From: Onychomys torridus | Lineage: Eukaryota; Chordata; Mammalia; Rodentia; Cricetidae | Assembly: GCF_903995425.1 (NCBI RefSeq) | Contig: NC_050448.1 | Location: 96,784,219-96,848,218, forward strand | Direction of reading: 5' to 3' | Length of the DNA: 64,000 nt | Shown: piece after piece, positions 37,301 to 43,384 of the stretch | Layout: each line of letters begins with the position of its first letter | Numbering within the stretch: position 1 is the stretch's first letter | Notes under the pieces: generated by a model | The model's input: only the letters and a program-made list of their open reading frames with translations | Database searches by the model: none | Told to the model about the DNA's origin: nothing | Translations under genes and position numbers: made by a program

Positions 37301-40300
37301 GATGGGGTCAGGTGACGTTCACAGTCTCCCTGGAGAGTGTCACAAAACCACAGCCACGTGGTGTGAGTGCCGAGGACCTCCTTGGTGAACTGACCTCTAC
37401 TGAGTCTGTCAGGTGGCCTCAATTTTAAAAAGTGCAACAGTGTTTAAATGGAGGGACATTAGAAAGTCCAGATCAGTGAGTTAGAACTCCATGCAGATGG
37501 AATCTGCAGCGTAAGAATTAACACCAGTGTTTGAAAAGGGGAAAATAAGGTTATAAAATACTGTTGACTTCTAAAGGGATATGTGTATTTTTGTAAAATT
37601 TGGGTTTCTATGTGAGTGTGGCTTTAGATATATGCAGGAACACATGCAAATATAACCCAAAGGGTATTCATACTCTAGTTGCATTGATACAAGTATTGAT
37701 ATTGCAGTATTATTTTTTATTTTATTTTATTGCTTATATGTGTTGTGTGAATCTTTTCCTGTGCGGGGTTTTGCTTTTAGTAATAGTTTTCTTTCTTTCT
37801 TTCTTTCTTTTTTTTTTTTAAAGATTTATTTATTTATTATGTATACAGCATGTTTGACTGCAGGTCAGAAGAGGGCACCAGATCTCATTACAGATGGTTG
37901 TGAGCCACCATGTGGGTGCTGGGAATTGAACTCAGGACCTCTGGAAGAGCAGCCGGTGCTCTTAACCTCTGAGCCATCTCTCCAGCCCCAGTAATAGTTT
38001 TCTTTTATTAGTGTCCCCTGAGTGTTTTTTGTGCACCTGGGACCCCAGTGCTCAAAAGTGGAGGTGGAGGATGGAAGTTTAAGGTTATCCTTGCCTACCT
38101 ATCAAGTGCAAGGCTGGGTTTATGTGAGACTCAAAAAAGCAAAGGCCCACACTCTACAGGGGTAGGAACTGGTTTCCTCCTCCAGCACCACAGAGGGCGA
38201 TGAGAAGGCCTGGGCCGTTAGTTCTCAGCTGAGCACAGAAGTGAATTATTCCTTTGAACCTGCTTCCCTGCACGCTCCTCTTGCTGCCTGGTTCTGGTTC
38301 TGGCCAGTATATGAATGAGTGTTGTAGGAATAAAATGCATTTTTCCTCCATGGAAATGTTGGTGATGTCTAAGTACCTGGCCTTTGCTTTCCCGTTTTAG
38401 CTCTGAGCACACAGGCTGCACATGCAGCAAAGATAGCTCTGGGGTTTAGCCCAGCACAAAATTACCCGAAACATTATGAGATGTTTTTGTATGTGGTTCT
38501 TTTTTTTTTTCCTTCTCTTTCCTTATGATCTGATTCTGTGGCTCTGGAGGGTGAGCTTTGTGGATGACAGCAGCAGAAAGGTGTGGCTTGTCGTCTGGTC
38601 TACACTCGCTGTTGGTTACCCCGCCTGAAGTGGGCACACTTCAGTCTGGTACCTATGCCACAGGGAGTATAGAAAAGAACGTCGGGGAATTCAGCCATGG
38701 TTCTGCCAACACAGTAACTTCTTACTTAATATTACTTCTCTTTCTGCAAGTTTATATGCAGATGCAGCTAATTGTTCCGTGAGGCTCTGTATATTTAAGA
38801 GTGTTTGGAATTTTTCTTTAAACTTTAAAAGCCTTCACAATTTGCATTAAAAGCCCGGAGGGGAGTTCATACCTAGTTGCCTCGAGCCTCCTTAGCTGGG
38901 GAACTTGTAAGACCCTGGCTATTCCCACTCCAACCCCCTGCTCCTTTTTGGTGCTTGGGAATTGAACCCAGATCTTTGCATATGGTAGGTGAGGACTCAA
39001 GTGCTGAGCTACATCCCAGCTCTACTATACATTTTCTCAATAACGCAGAACATTTTATTGTGTATATGTTACTGACTTCTGATAATGAATGCTGATCTTT
39101 TAACTCTTAAAGATGGGAACCAACAAATGTGCCAGCCAGGCAGGTATGACAGCCTATGGGACCAGGAGGCATCTTTATGATCCCAAAATGCAGACTGACA
39201 AACCTTTTGACCAGACCACGATTAGTCTGCAGATGGGCACCAACAAAGGAGCCAGCCAGGTAAGCAAGTGTCTTAAAATTCTCAAAGCAGAGGGCACAGA
39301 GGGCATGTAAGTGAGCAGTCACCCCATGCATAGCTAGAATCTCAATGCTATTTTTTTCTATAGTATTTTTAGTCTTCAGGAAAGTAGGTTTCGCTGGGAA
39401 AGCAAAAGAATCAAAGGGCCCTTTCTCCAGCCTGAAAAGTGTAGCGTGACTAATGGCTTTGGTTGGCAGTGAGAACACTTGGCCTTTCTGCCTAACCAGA
39501 AGAAAAAAGTGATGTTTATAGTGTTCCTGCTCCAAAATCCAAGTAAAAGATGGTTGATTCTCCCTTACCCCTTTTGGTTTTGCTTTTAAAGGGGCTTTTT
39601 AAATGGGTCTGTAAGATTATTTTAGTCAGCATTCTTATGAAATTATTAAGTGAATGAAAAAAATGAAAGGGTGGGTTGTTTTTTGTATGTTTTGTTTTGT
39701 TTTTCGAGACAGGGTTTCTCTGTGTAGTTTTGGTGCCTGTCCTGGAGCTCACTCTGTAGACCAGGCTGGCCTCGAACTCACAGAGATCCACCTGGCTCTG
39801 CCTCCCGAGTGCTGGGATTAAAGGCGTGCACCACCACCGCCCAGCAACAGGAAAGGGCATAACTGCTCCTAAGTGTGGTGGAGGAGGAAGTTTATTGTAG
39901 ATAAAAGGAGAGCATAGCCAGAGGCAGAGACTTCTGGATGAGTCCAGAGTAGACATGACCATGTTGGGAGAGGTGGGATGGGGGGGAAGGAGAGAGGGGA
40001 ATCAGGTGCAGCAGCCAGAAGGCCAGGGGGACGAAAGGGGCAGGGAACCCAAAATGTCTGGATTATACAGGGAAGAACCTCTGGGCGCAGGGCAGCTCAG
40101 CCCCTGGGCTGGAAAGTTCAGGGTTGAGGGATGCTGGGAGAACCTGGAGGCACCTCAGCGGTTTGAAATGAATGTGTATGAAATGCTAGTTAAGGAGTTC
40201 TGTAACTGTCAATGTTCTCTTTCCATTGCTACAATAAAACACTCTGACTAAAAGTAACTTGGAGGAAAGAGTTCATTTGGCCAACATTTCCATGTCCCAG

Positions 40301-42358
40301 TCCATCATCCAGGGAAGCCAGTGCAGCAACCTGAAGGCAGGAGCTGAGACCAACAAGAAGTGCCACCACCCATTGGCTTCCCTCACTTGCTCAGCCACCT
40401 TTCTTAGACAGCCTACCTGCCCAGGGGTCCCACCTGCATTATTTAGCAATCCAAAAATGCCCCATAGATGTGTAGACAGGCCAGTCCGATAGCAGTAATT
40501 CCCTCATCAGTGTAAAGAGTTTTTAAATGGATGAGGTGTGGATGAGATGGCCCTGGGGGTAAAGGTGCTTGTCTGGTGATCTCGGTTTGAGCCTTGGAAC
40601 CCACCTGAAGATGGCCAGAGAGAACTGGTCCTCTAGCCTTCTTGTGTGCACCCTGACCCTGTGTCTGCCTAGGGCTTCCCCACCCCTAGTCTGTCTCATA
40701 CACATACACACACACAAATAAATAAATAATGAGAACAAGAGGCACCAATAACTGAGAGCAGAGGGGTTTTATATCTAAAAATAGTGAGAATAAGTTTTGG
40801 GAACACTTTTTATTTTTTGGTGAAACCTGTGATTTCCCCTGATGGAACATGCCCTGTCACGTATAGCTGTTTGCCATAGTGGCTGCTCAGGTTTGCCCTT
40901 TCACCCTCTCTGTATCTGAAAGTGTGTGCTTGACATGAGTGGGAAACTGAGGCATGAATTACTGTGCTGTGTTCTGAAGCGGGTGACTCTTGGTGACAGC
41001 CTCCTGAGAAGATGCAGTCCCTTAGGTCAGCTCAGCATGCTTCGCATGTATGCTAGTTTAAAATTGGTGGCCATTAATAGACACTCACATGTAACGTTTA
41101 GGTATGCCAGTATGGAACTTTTTTAAATATAAAAAATATTAGTTATTTGTTTTCTTGTGTGTGTGTGGCTATTTTGTATGTATGTATGTATGTGAACCAT
41201 GTATATGCCTGGTACTCTTGGAAGTCAGAAATGGGCATTGGATGCCCTGAAACTGAGTTACAGATAGTTGTGAGCCACCATGTGGATGCTGGGAACTGAC
41301 TGACCCTGAATCCTCTGCAAGACTGACAAGTGCTCTTAACCACAGAGCCATATTGTAGCTGGAGACCTTCTTTCTAGCCCCTGCCAAGCCCTGTTAGTCC
41401 GACAGACCACTTAAAAAATAAACACACAGACGCTTATATTATTTAAACTGTTTGGCCATTAGCTCAGGCCTACCATTGTCTGGCTCTTATTTTTATATTT
41501 AGTCCATTTTTATTAATCTATACTTTGTCATGTGGCTCATGGCTTACTGGTACCTTACATCTTCCTTGTCCTGGCGCCTGCTCACAGTGTCCCCTTCTCC
41601 CTTCCTGTTTTCTGAATTCTCTCTGTTAGTCCTGCCTATACTTCCTGCCTGGCTACTGGCCAATCAGTGTTTTATTTATACATAGTGATATCCACAGCAG
41701 CCATATCTCCAGCCCTGGACTTTGTTTTTATATACTTTGTGTCTAATTCTTTACTTAGTAGTAGGTAATATTGCTTCTGTATTACATAGAGGAAGAACTA
41801 ACTCAAAATAAGTTTTCGGAGGCCACCTGGTGATGGCGGGCAGAGATGTGAAAGATGGCCTGGCTCAGCTCGAGACTCAGTGACTCCCATCATAAACCAA
41901 TTGAAAGTTACTGTGTTAATGTTCATGTTCGTGCGACTTTCATAATTTAGACATTAACAAATACAGATCTTAGCTGTTGTCTTACCTTGTGTACTGTTAT
42001 GTTCTAATACCAGGCTGGGATGTTGGCACCGGGTACCAGAAGAGACATCTACGACCAGAAGCTAACATTACAGCCAGTGGACAACTCGACCATCTCTCTT
42101 CAGATGGGTACCAACAAAGTCGCTTCCCAGAAAGGAATGAGCGTGTATGGGCTTGGGCGGCAAGTGTATGACCCCAAGTACTGTGCTGCCCCCACAGAAC
42201 CCGTCATTCACAACGGGAGCCAGGGCACAGGAACAAATGGGTCAGAAATCAGTGATAGCGACTACCAGGCAGAATACCCTGATGAATATCATGGCGAGTA
42301 CACTGATGACTATCCCCGAGAATACCAGTATGGCGATGACCAGGGCATTGATTATTAG
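10291..42358 (+). CDS. Cnn3: Calponin-3 (acidic calponin), complete gene of seven coding exons
   Basis: The coding sequence joins 10291-10347, 33711-33832, 34032-34098, 35836-35973, 36343-36459, 39113-39259 and 42014-42358. It encodes 330 aa, the length I recall for rodent calponin-3. The product is a cytoplasmic actin-associated protein of the calponin family, linked to stress fibres and contractility. The protein starts MTHFNKGPSYGLSAEVKNK. A calponin-homology domain spans about residues 26-130. Three calponin repeats start near residues 164, 204 and 243, each containing the core MGTNK. An Asp/Glu/Tyr-rich tail (about 269-330) ends QGIDY, and this acidic tail distinguishes CNN3 from CNN1 and CNN2. 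All introns are GT-AG and no frame break is seen. The start ATG has G at -3, and I see no upstream ATG between 9841 and 10290. The gene looks intact and functional. Identification rests on near-identity to remembered mammalian CNN3. Confidence 0.98.
10961..12239. other. Cnn3 intron 1, island shore
   Basis: Moderately GC-rich and free of SINEs for about 1.3 kb, with a G run at 11229-11242. The absence of SINEs next to a promoter fits regulatory constraint. No exon is recognised. Confidence 0.5.
12240..12350 (-). repeat. MIR remnant, reverse
   Basis: GGGCTCAAGAAGGGTGTGAT and TGGCCCAGGGTCATAGAAG follow the reverse MIR core and the 'cccagggtcac' segment. Confidence 0.5.
12690..12897 (-). repeat. 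B3/B2-type SINE, reverse
   Basis: GGAGGCCAGAGGATGGGTTT, CTGGAACTGGAGTTACAGA and GGTTCGAACCCAGAGTC. Confidence 0.8.
12898..13367. other. Cnn3 intron 1, no recognised element
   Basis: Includes a (CTGT)4 run near 13080 and an 11-C run near 13160. No exon is seen. Confidence 0.5.
13368..13513 (-). repeat. Old B1-like SINE, reverse
   Basis: TTTTTTTGAGACAGGCTCTT and TTCTGGGATTACAGACATAC. Confidence 0.8.
13514..14227. other. Cnn3 intron 1, no recognised element apart from a C20 run
   Basis: Unique-looking, with a 20-C homopolymer at 13848-13867 and an AG/A-rich stretch near 13695. Confidence 0.5.
14228..14367 (+). repeat. Old B1-like SINE
   Basis: GCCAGGCTTGATGGTGCACT start and an AAATAAATAAAT tail. 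Confidence 0.8.
14711..14760 (+). repeat. (AC)n microsatellite
   Basis: Uninterrupted AC run of about 25 units. Confidence 0.97.
14797..14930 (-). repeat. B1-like SINE, reverse, partial
   Basis: GAGACAGGGTCTGACTGTGT and GATCCACCTGCTTCTGCCTG. Confidence 0.8.
15427..15471 (+). repeat. (GT)n(GC)n alternating purine-pyrimidine tract
   Basis: Twelve or so GT units pass into GC units with one TG break, giving 45 bp of strict alternation. Confidence 0.95.
15690..15854 (-). repeat. B1 SINE, reverse, with target duplication
   Basis: A reverse B1 with a poly-T/G leader, flanked by GCCATCTT at 15682-15689 and 15855-15862. Confidence 0.92.
15863..16221. other. Cnn3 intron 1, no recognised element
   Basis: Unique-looking; no exon or repeat is recognised. 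Confidence 0.45.
16222..16390 (+). repeat. MIR-type SINE remnant
   Basis: GGATTTGAACCCAGTTTCTT followed by GGGCAAGTGACTTAACCTG match the MIR core order. Confidence 0.7.
16391..17050. other. Cnn3 intron 1, no recognised element
   Basis: Unique-looking; no exon or repeat is recognised. Confidence 0.45.
17051..17262 (+). repeat. ID-B1 composite SINE (B4-like)
   Basis: The left part is an ID/tRNA-Ala-derived head (GGGGCTGTAGCTCAGCTGCT, GGGTTCAATCACAGCAC). The right part is B1-like (TGTAATCCTAGCACTTGGGA). Confidence 0.8.
17276..17451 (+). repeat. B1 SINE with a long poly-A
   Basis: Cricetid-type B1 containing AAAGGCGCAAAGCTACACAC and about 28 A at its end, followed by a G-rich run. Confidence 0.95.
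17480..17755 (+). repeat. Composite SINE, B2/B3-like head with B1-like tail
   Basis: TAGTCAGTAAAGTGCTTGCC head, TTGTAATCCCAGCACTGAGG middle, and TTCCACACTTATATACACAT end. Confidence 0.65.
17756..18474. other. Cnn3 intron 1, no recognised element
   Basis: Unique-looking; no exon or repeat is recognised. Confidence 0.45.
18475..18600 (+). repeat. Possible MIR remnant
   Basis: CTCTGGGCAGACCTGGGTCC and TCTGCTTGGTACTCAG resemble the MIR core. The match is weak. Confidence 0.45.
18921..18986 (+). repeat. (TTTC)n(TTCC)n microsatellite at a B1 tail
   Basis: CTTT units turn into CTTC units and then a T run joined to the reverse B1 that follows. Confidence 0.95.
18987..19142 (-). repeat. B1 SINE, reverse
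   Basis: GAGACAGGGTTTCTCTGTGT, GACCAGGCTGGCCTCGAACT and TGCGCCACCACCACCCGGC. Confidence 0.95.
19268..19590 (+). repeat. B2/B4-type composite SINE
   Basis: GGCCTGGAGAGATGGCCCAT head, CCATGCCTGTAACCCCAGCT middle, and a TGCACACACGTACACATAC end. Confidence 0.75.
19886..20325 (+). repeat. Tigger-like (TcMar) DNA transposon remnant
   Basis: CAGTCAGCCCTCTGGCTGTG start, ATTGAATGTGTACACAGACT, ACAGTACAGTATAGTAACTG, ATCTAGAGATGATTTGAAG and a GGATACCAAGGGACGGCTG end. This order matches the old Tigger/MER2-type elements I remember from placental mammals. Confidence 0.75.
20326..21519. other. Cnn3 intron 1, no recognised element
   Basis: About 1.2 kb of unique-looking DNA, purine-rich at 20580-20840, with no SINE and no recognisable exon. 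Confidence 0.5.
21520..21566 (+). repeat. (TG)n microsatellite
   Basis: About 23 uninterrupted TG units after a TTTATTTATTTATT stretch. Confidence 0.97.
21567..23312. other. Cnn3 intron 1, no recognised element
   Basis: About 1.7 kb with no confident SINE, LTR or exon. Old repeats may be present below my detection limit. Confidence 0.45.
23313..23405 (-). repeat. Old B1 fragment, reverse
   Basis: TTGAGACAGGCTAGCTTCCA and AATGCTGGGGTTATAAACAT. Confidence 0.65.
23453..23682 (+). mobile_element. hAT-type (URR1-like) transposon with 8-bp target duplication
   Basis: CAGTGGATCTCAACC at the left and GGTTGAGAATCACTG at the right are near-perfect inverted termini. The flanks TTCTAGAG and TTCTAGCG form an 8-bp duplication with one mismatch. 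It is non-coding. Confidence 0.9.
23683..25127. other. Cnn3 intron 1, no recognised element
   Basis: About 1.4 kb with no recognised repeat or exon. Confidence 0.45.
25128..25430 (+). repeat. MaLR-like LTR remnant
   Basis: TACCATGGTGTTTTGCTCCG, CACAGACTGAAACCTCCAAT and GCAGGAAACTAACACGG follow the 3' half of a MaLR-type LTR, the same order as at 58790-59170. Confidence 0.55.
25688..25876 (+). repeat. B1 SINE with (AACC)n(AATC)n tail
   Basis: Cricetid-type B1 (GAAAGGCGCAAAGCTACACA) whose A-tail has become about 13 tetranucleotide units. Confidence 0.95.
25897..26212 (-). repeat. MaLR-like LTR, reverse
   Basis: CTGTGAAGAGAGACTGTGAC, ATCATGGTGGGAAACAGACA, CACACTCCTCCAACGAGCC and TTCATTAAACCACCAC are the reverse of the 6807-7164 family. 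Confidence 0.7.
26406..26690 (+). repeat. Second Tigger-like remnant
   Basis: GCATCTGCAGATTCAATCAA, GGGGATTTTGGTATCTGTAG and GAGTCCTGAAATCAG resemble the family at 19886-20325, with a deleted middle. Confidence 0.6.
26844..26909 (+). repeat. (AAAAC)n/(AAC)n simple repeat
   Basis: A-rich run changing from AAAAAC to AAC units. Confidence 0.9.
26910..27611. other. Cnn3 intron 1, no recognised element
   Basis: Unique-looking; no repeat or exon is recognised. Confidence 0.45.
27612..27630 (+). repeat. (GGGA)n short microsatellite
   Basis: Four to five GGGA units. Confidence 0.9.
28019..28532 (+). mobile_element. Candidate solo LTR with pyrimidine tract, nested in MaLR-like repeat
   Basis: Begins TGTGGTTGTTAGC and ends AAATACAACA, near-inverted TG...CA ends, with an ATTAAA at 28450. 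It interrupts the MaLR-like repeat exactly. A clear target duplication is not visible. There is no internal viral sequence. Confidence 0.6.
28182..28449 (+). repeat. About 265-bp pyrimidine-rich (CT/CCT) tract
   Basis: Almost pure C and T with few purines, ending in a C run (28433-28449). It lies inside the solo LTR candidate. Confidence 0.95.
28583..28934. other. Cnn3 intron 1, no recognised element
   Basis: No repeat or exon is recognised. Confidence 0.45.
28935..29075 (-). repeat. B1 SINE, reverse
   Basis: GCAGGGTTTCTCTGTGTACC and GTGCACCACCACGCCAGAT. Confidence 0.93.
29342..29487 (-). repeat. B1-like SINE, reverse
   Basis: TTTTGAGACAGTATTTCACT and GCGTGAGCCACCACACTTGA. Confidence 0.85.
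29627..29771 (-). repeat. B1 SINE, reverse, with 16-bp target duplication
   Basis: Flanked by AGCAGTTAAAGCTTTT (29611-29626) and AGCAATTAAAGCTTTT from 29773, identical but for one base. The body is a standard reverse B1. Confidence 0.93.
29885..30980. repeat. Old LINE-1 (Lx-like) 3'-region remnant, interrupted by a B1
   Basis: GACCAGTTGTGGGTCTCTGT, GCAAAAAGAAGCTTCTCTGA and the later AGTACCAGCTGGATTTCTCT occur in the order of a rodent L1/Lx 3' region as I remember it. Orientation was not decided. Confidence 0.5.
30578..30747 (-). repeat. B1 SINE nested in the L1-like remnant
   Basis: A reverse B1 with a (GTTT)n leader, flanked by CAATTGG at 30571-30577 and 30748-30754. Confidence 0.9.
31470..31640 (-). 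repeat. B3-like SINE, reverse, weak
   Basis: A T run, then TGTGTATGGGTATTTTGCCT, ATGTATGTCTGTGCACCACG and GGGAACTGGATCAG. Confidence 0.6.
31641..32982. other. Cnn3 intron 1, SINE-poor 1.3 kb before exon 2
   Basis: No repeat is recognised. It includes four ATTA/TAAT cores at 32242-32283 and a 12-A run near 32491. It could be regulatory; no exon is seen. Confidence 0.45.
32983..33133 (-). repeat. B1 SINE, reverse, diverged
   Basis: AAGACAGGGTTTCTCTGTGT and GTGCTGGGATTAAAGTGTG. Confidence 0.9.
33134..33710. other. End of Cnn3 intron 1
   Basis: No repeat is recognised. The 3' splice site of intron 1 lies at its right end. Confidence 0.5.
33711..33832 (+). CDS. Cnn3: Cnn3 exon 2 (residues 20-60, start of CH domain)
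   Basis: The acceptor TTGTCTTTCAG precedes ATTGCATCC, and the donor is GTAAGGG. The exon encodes IASKYDQQAEEDLRNW through IILC plus two bases of Glu60, so the intron is phase 2. It holds the first half of the CH domain. Confidence 0.97.
34032..34098 (+). CDS. Cnn3: Cnn3 exon 3 (residues 60-82, CH domain)
   Basis: The 67-nt exon completes Glu60 and encodes LINKLQPGSVKKVNESSLNW followed by PQ. The acceptor is TTTTTAG and the donor GTAATT. It is separated from exon 2 by only 199 bp. Confidence 0.97.
34205..34326 (-). repeat. Old B1 fragment, reverse
   Basis: GTTTGTGGCCCAGGTTGGCC and CCTCTGCCTTCCAAGGCCTA, in Cnn3 intron 3. Confidence 0.6.
34327..34402 (+). repeat. (TTTC)n(TC)n(T)n microsatellite
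   Basis: A chain of three simple repeats leading into a reverse B1: a mutated SINE A-tail seen from the other strand. Confidence 0.95.
34403..34546 (-). repeat. B1 SINE, reverse
   Basis: TTTTTCGAGACAGAGTTTTT and GCGTGCACCGCCACTGCCC; a short central gap. Confidence 0.92.
35018..35364 (+). repeat. B4-type composite SINE
   Basis: GGCCTGGGGACCCATGGACA head, GACTGGAGTTCAGATCCACT, a B1-like middle and an ACACACATGC-rich end, in Cnn3 intron 3. Confidence 0.65.
35405..35630 (+). repeat. ID-B1 composite SINE
   Basis: TGGCCCAGTTTGTAGAGTGT and GGGTTTGATCCCCACCACAG form an ID/tRNA-like head, followed by a diverged B1. Confidence 0.7.
35836..35973 (+). CDS. Cnn3: Cnn3 exon 4 (residues 83-128, CH domain end)
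   Basis: A 138-nt phase-0 exon, starting LENIGNFIKAIQAYG and ending LVALAGL. The acceptor is TTTATAG and the donor GTACGT. It completes most of the CH domain. Confidence 0.97.
36343..36459 (+). CDS. Cnn3: Cnn3 exon 5 (residues 129-167, linker)
   Basis: A 117-nt phase-0 exon encoding AKTKGFHTT through SVIGLQ, which joins the CH domain to the first calponin repeat. The acceptor is TGTCTAG and the donor GTAAGT. Confidence 0.97.
36624..36768 (+). repeat. B1-like SINE
   Basis: GGGGCATGGTGGTTTGTACC and CTGTAATCCCAGCACTGAGC, in Cnn3 intron 5. Confidence 0.85.
36776..36945 (+). repeat. B1 SINE
   Basis: GGGTGGTGGTGGCGCATGCC start, AAACCCTGTCTCAAGAAAT, A-rich tail. It is tandem with the previous B1. 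Confidence 0.92.
37014..37158 (-). repeat. B1 SINE, reverse
   Basis: GACAAGGGTTTCTCTTTGTA and GTGTGCCACCATGCCAGGC. It lies opposite in orientation to the B1 at 36776, so the pair forms an inverted repeat. Confidence 0.93.
37159..37817. other. Cnn3 intron 5, no recognised element
   Basis: AT-rich; no repeat or exon is recognised. Confidence 0.45.
37818..37988 (-). repeat. B2 SINE, reverse, near full length
   Basis: AAAGATTTATTTATTTATTA, GGTTGTGAGCCACCATGTGG and GAGCCATCTCTCCAGCCCC, the classic reverse B2. Confidence 0.95.
38940..39021 (-). repeat. ID-like SINE fragment, reverse
   Basis: GGGAATTGAACCCAGATCTT and GTGCTGAGCTACATCCCAGC, the reverse of an ID/tRNA-like box. Confidence 0.65.
39113..39259 (+). 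CDS. Cnn3: Cnn3 exon 6 (residues 168-216, calponin repeats 1 and 2)
   Basis: A 147-nt phase-0 exon with two MGTNK cores, MGTNKCASQAGM and MGTNKGASQ. The second repeat is split by the following intron (donor GTAAGC). The acceptor is TTAAAG. Confidence 0.97.
39684..39846 (-). repeat. B1 SINE, reverse
   Basis: TTTTTCGAGACAGGGTTTCT through GTGCACCACCACCGCCCAGC, in Cnn3 intron 6. Confidence 0.95.
39847..40204. other. Cnn3 intron 6, unassigned, purine-rich
   Basis: GGA-rich (39960-40050). Possibly old LTR material, but not assigned. No exon. Confidence 0.4.
40205..40515 (-). repeat. Rodent LTR-like repeat, reverse copy of the 1010-1276 family
   Basis: TTGCTACAATAAAACACTCT, TTTCCATGTCCCAGTCCATC and GAAGGCAGGAGCTGAGACC occur in the family order I remember. 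Confidence 0.6.
40530..40740 (+). repeat. B2-like SINE
   Basis: GATGAGATGGCCCTGGGGGT head, GAGCCTTGGAACCCACCTGA and an AAATAAATAAATAA tail. Confidence 0.75.
41160..41735 (-). repeat. B2/B3-type SINE, reverse, split by an LTR
   Basis: The left part holds GATAGTTGTGAGCCACCATG and CTCTTAACCACAGAGCCATA. The right part resumes GCCATATCTCCAGCCCTGG. The LTR at 41354-41699 sits between them. Confidence 0.85.
41354..41699 (-). mobile_element. Solo LTR (same family as 2994-3348) with target duplication
   Basis: On the minus strand it starts TGCTGTGGATATCACTATG and ends CTCCAGCTACA. It is flanked by GCCATAT on both sides (41347-41353 and 41700-41706), a 6-7 bp duplication. It has no internal proviral sequence and lies in Cnn3 intron 6 in antisense. 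Confidence 0.88.
42014..42358 (+). CDS. Cnn3: Cnn3 exon 7 coding part (residues 217-330, stop TAG)
   Basis: The acceptor AATACCAG precedes AGMLAPGTRRDIYD. The exon carries the end of repeat 2, repeat 3 (ISLQMGTNKVASQKG) and the acidic tail with repeated Tyr and Asp/Glu, ending at TAG (42356-42358). Confidence 0.97.
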   Translation, partial: AGMLAPGTRRDIYDQKLTLQPVDNSTISLQMGTNKVASQKGMSVYGLGRQVYDPKYCAAPTEPVIHNGSQGTGTNGSEISDSDYQAEYPDEYHGEYTDDYPREYQYGDDQGIDY

Positions 42359-42840
42359 AGCCACACATGGGAGCACAGTATTTAGTCCATTGTTTTTATC
42401 CAGTGAGACCCGAGCTAGCCTTGAGTAATTCTTCTCTTGTCTTCCTGAAACACTATTATGCTTATTGTACCTTAAAAAAAATGCCTTACATACATTCCTT
42501 TTTCCTTTTCTCCCCTAAATAGTTGCCTTTTAGTGCTGTACAGCTAAATCCTACAGCATAACCAATAACTTGCGTATGAAGTAAAAAGGAATACCGTGGA
42601 AGGGCAGCCAGTTCTTTTATTGAAGATCTATGCATTTTTTTTACAGTCTGACACTTAAACTGGTCTTTTCAAACAATAGGAAACTATTTTTCTTTTTTAC
42701 AGTGTAGTGTGTATCTGGCTTGTACATGGAAGACTAAAATGTTGATTTGCTAAATGTGGTCTTTGCCAACTAAATCGAGGATGCAGCGTTTAGAATCTGA
42801 CACATGGATGTTTTTCTGCAGTACTGCTTGCTAAGTTTTA

Positions 42841-42846
42841 AATAAA
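42841..42846 (+). promoter_or_regulatory. Proximal poly(A) signal of Cnn3
   Basis: A canonical AATAAA about 480 bp after the stop codon, followed by a GT/T-rich stretch. It would give a short 3' UTR of roughly 500 nt. Confidence 0.75.
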
Positions 42847-43090
42847 GTCATGATCAGTGTGCATCTGTGATTACATGTGTACTTATTCTCTTCCTTAAGC
42901 TGACAAGGTCTTTTCCAAGTGGCGCTCCTCCTGAAGGCGTGTATACAAAAATGGCCGCAGACACGTAGGCTCGGGTGGTGTGTCCGCAGACTTCATTTGT
43001 GCCAATGTATCACTGCAGATTCTCTGTTCCCTTCAACTGTATTTATTGCTGCATTTCTCAGCATAAACTTATCCCATTGTATTTTTTATA

Positions 43091-43096
43091 AATAAA
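43091..43096 (+). promoter_or_regulatory. Distal poly(A) signal of Cnn3
   Basis: A second AATAAA about 735 bp after the stop, followed by an 8-T run. It would give a 3' UTR of about 750 nt. Confidence 0.7.
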
Positions 43097-43262
43097 TATT
43101 TTTTTTGAACATTCATATGAACCACAGGCTGGTTATTTTTTTGGCTAGCTTCTCTGTAGGTAGAGTCAGGTCAGAGACCTGAGGCCTCATTCCTTGGATG
43201 CTAAGAAGGTATTTCAACATTATTTAATCCATACAGCATGGCACTCATGGAGACTGAGTCTA

Positions 43263-43384
43263 AACCAGGTGTGATGACTTAATACCCGTAACCCAGCACT
43301 AGAGAGGCTGAAGCAGGAGGATTTCTGTGAGTTTGAGGTCAGCTTGATCTACAGAGACCCTGTTTTAGAGCTACATAAACAAAA
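43263..43384 (+). repeat. B1-like SINE
   Basis: CCAGGTGTGATGACTTAATA start and GGATTTCTGTGAGTTTGAGG. Confidence 0.85.

Larger units (their letters stand above)
42359..43120 (+). other. Cnn3: Cnn3 3' UTR
   Basis: This AT-rich region, free of recognised repeats, follows the stop codon and continues to the distal poly(A) signal. The end is approximate because the cleavage site is not visible. Its freedom from SINEs fits a selected 3' UTR. Confidence 0.8.
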
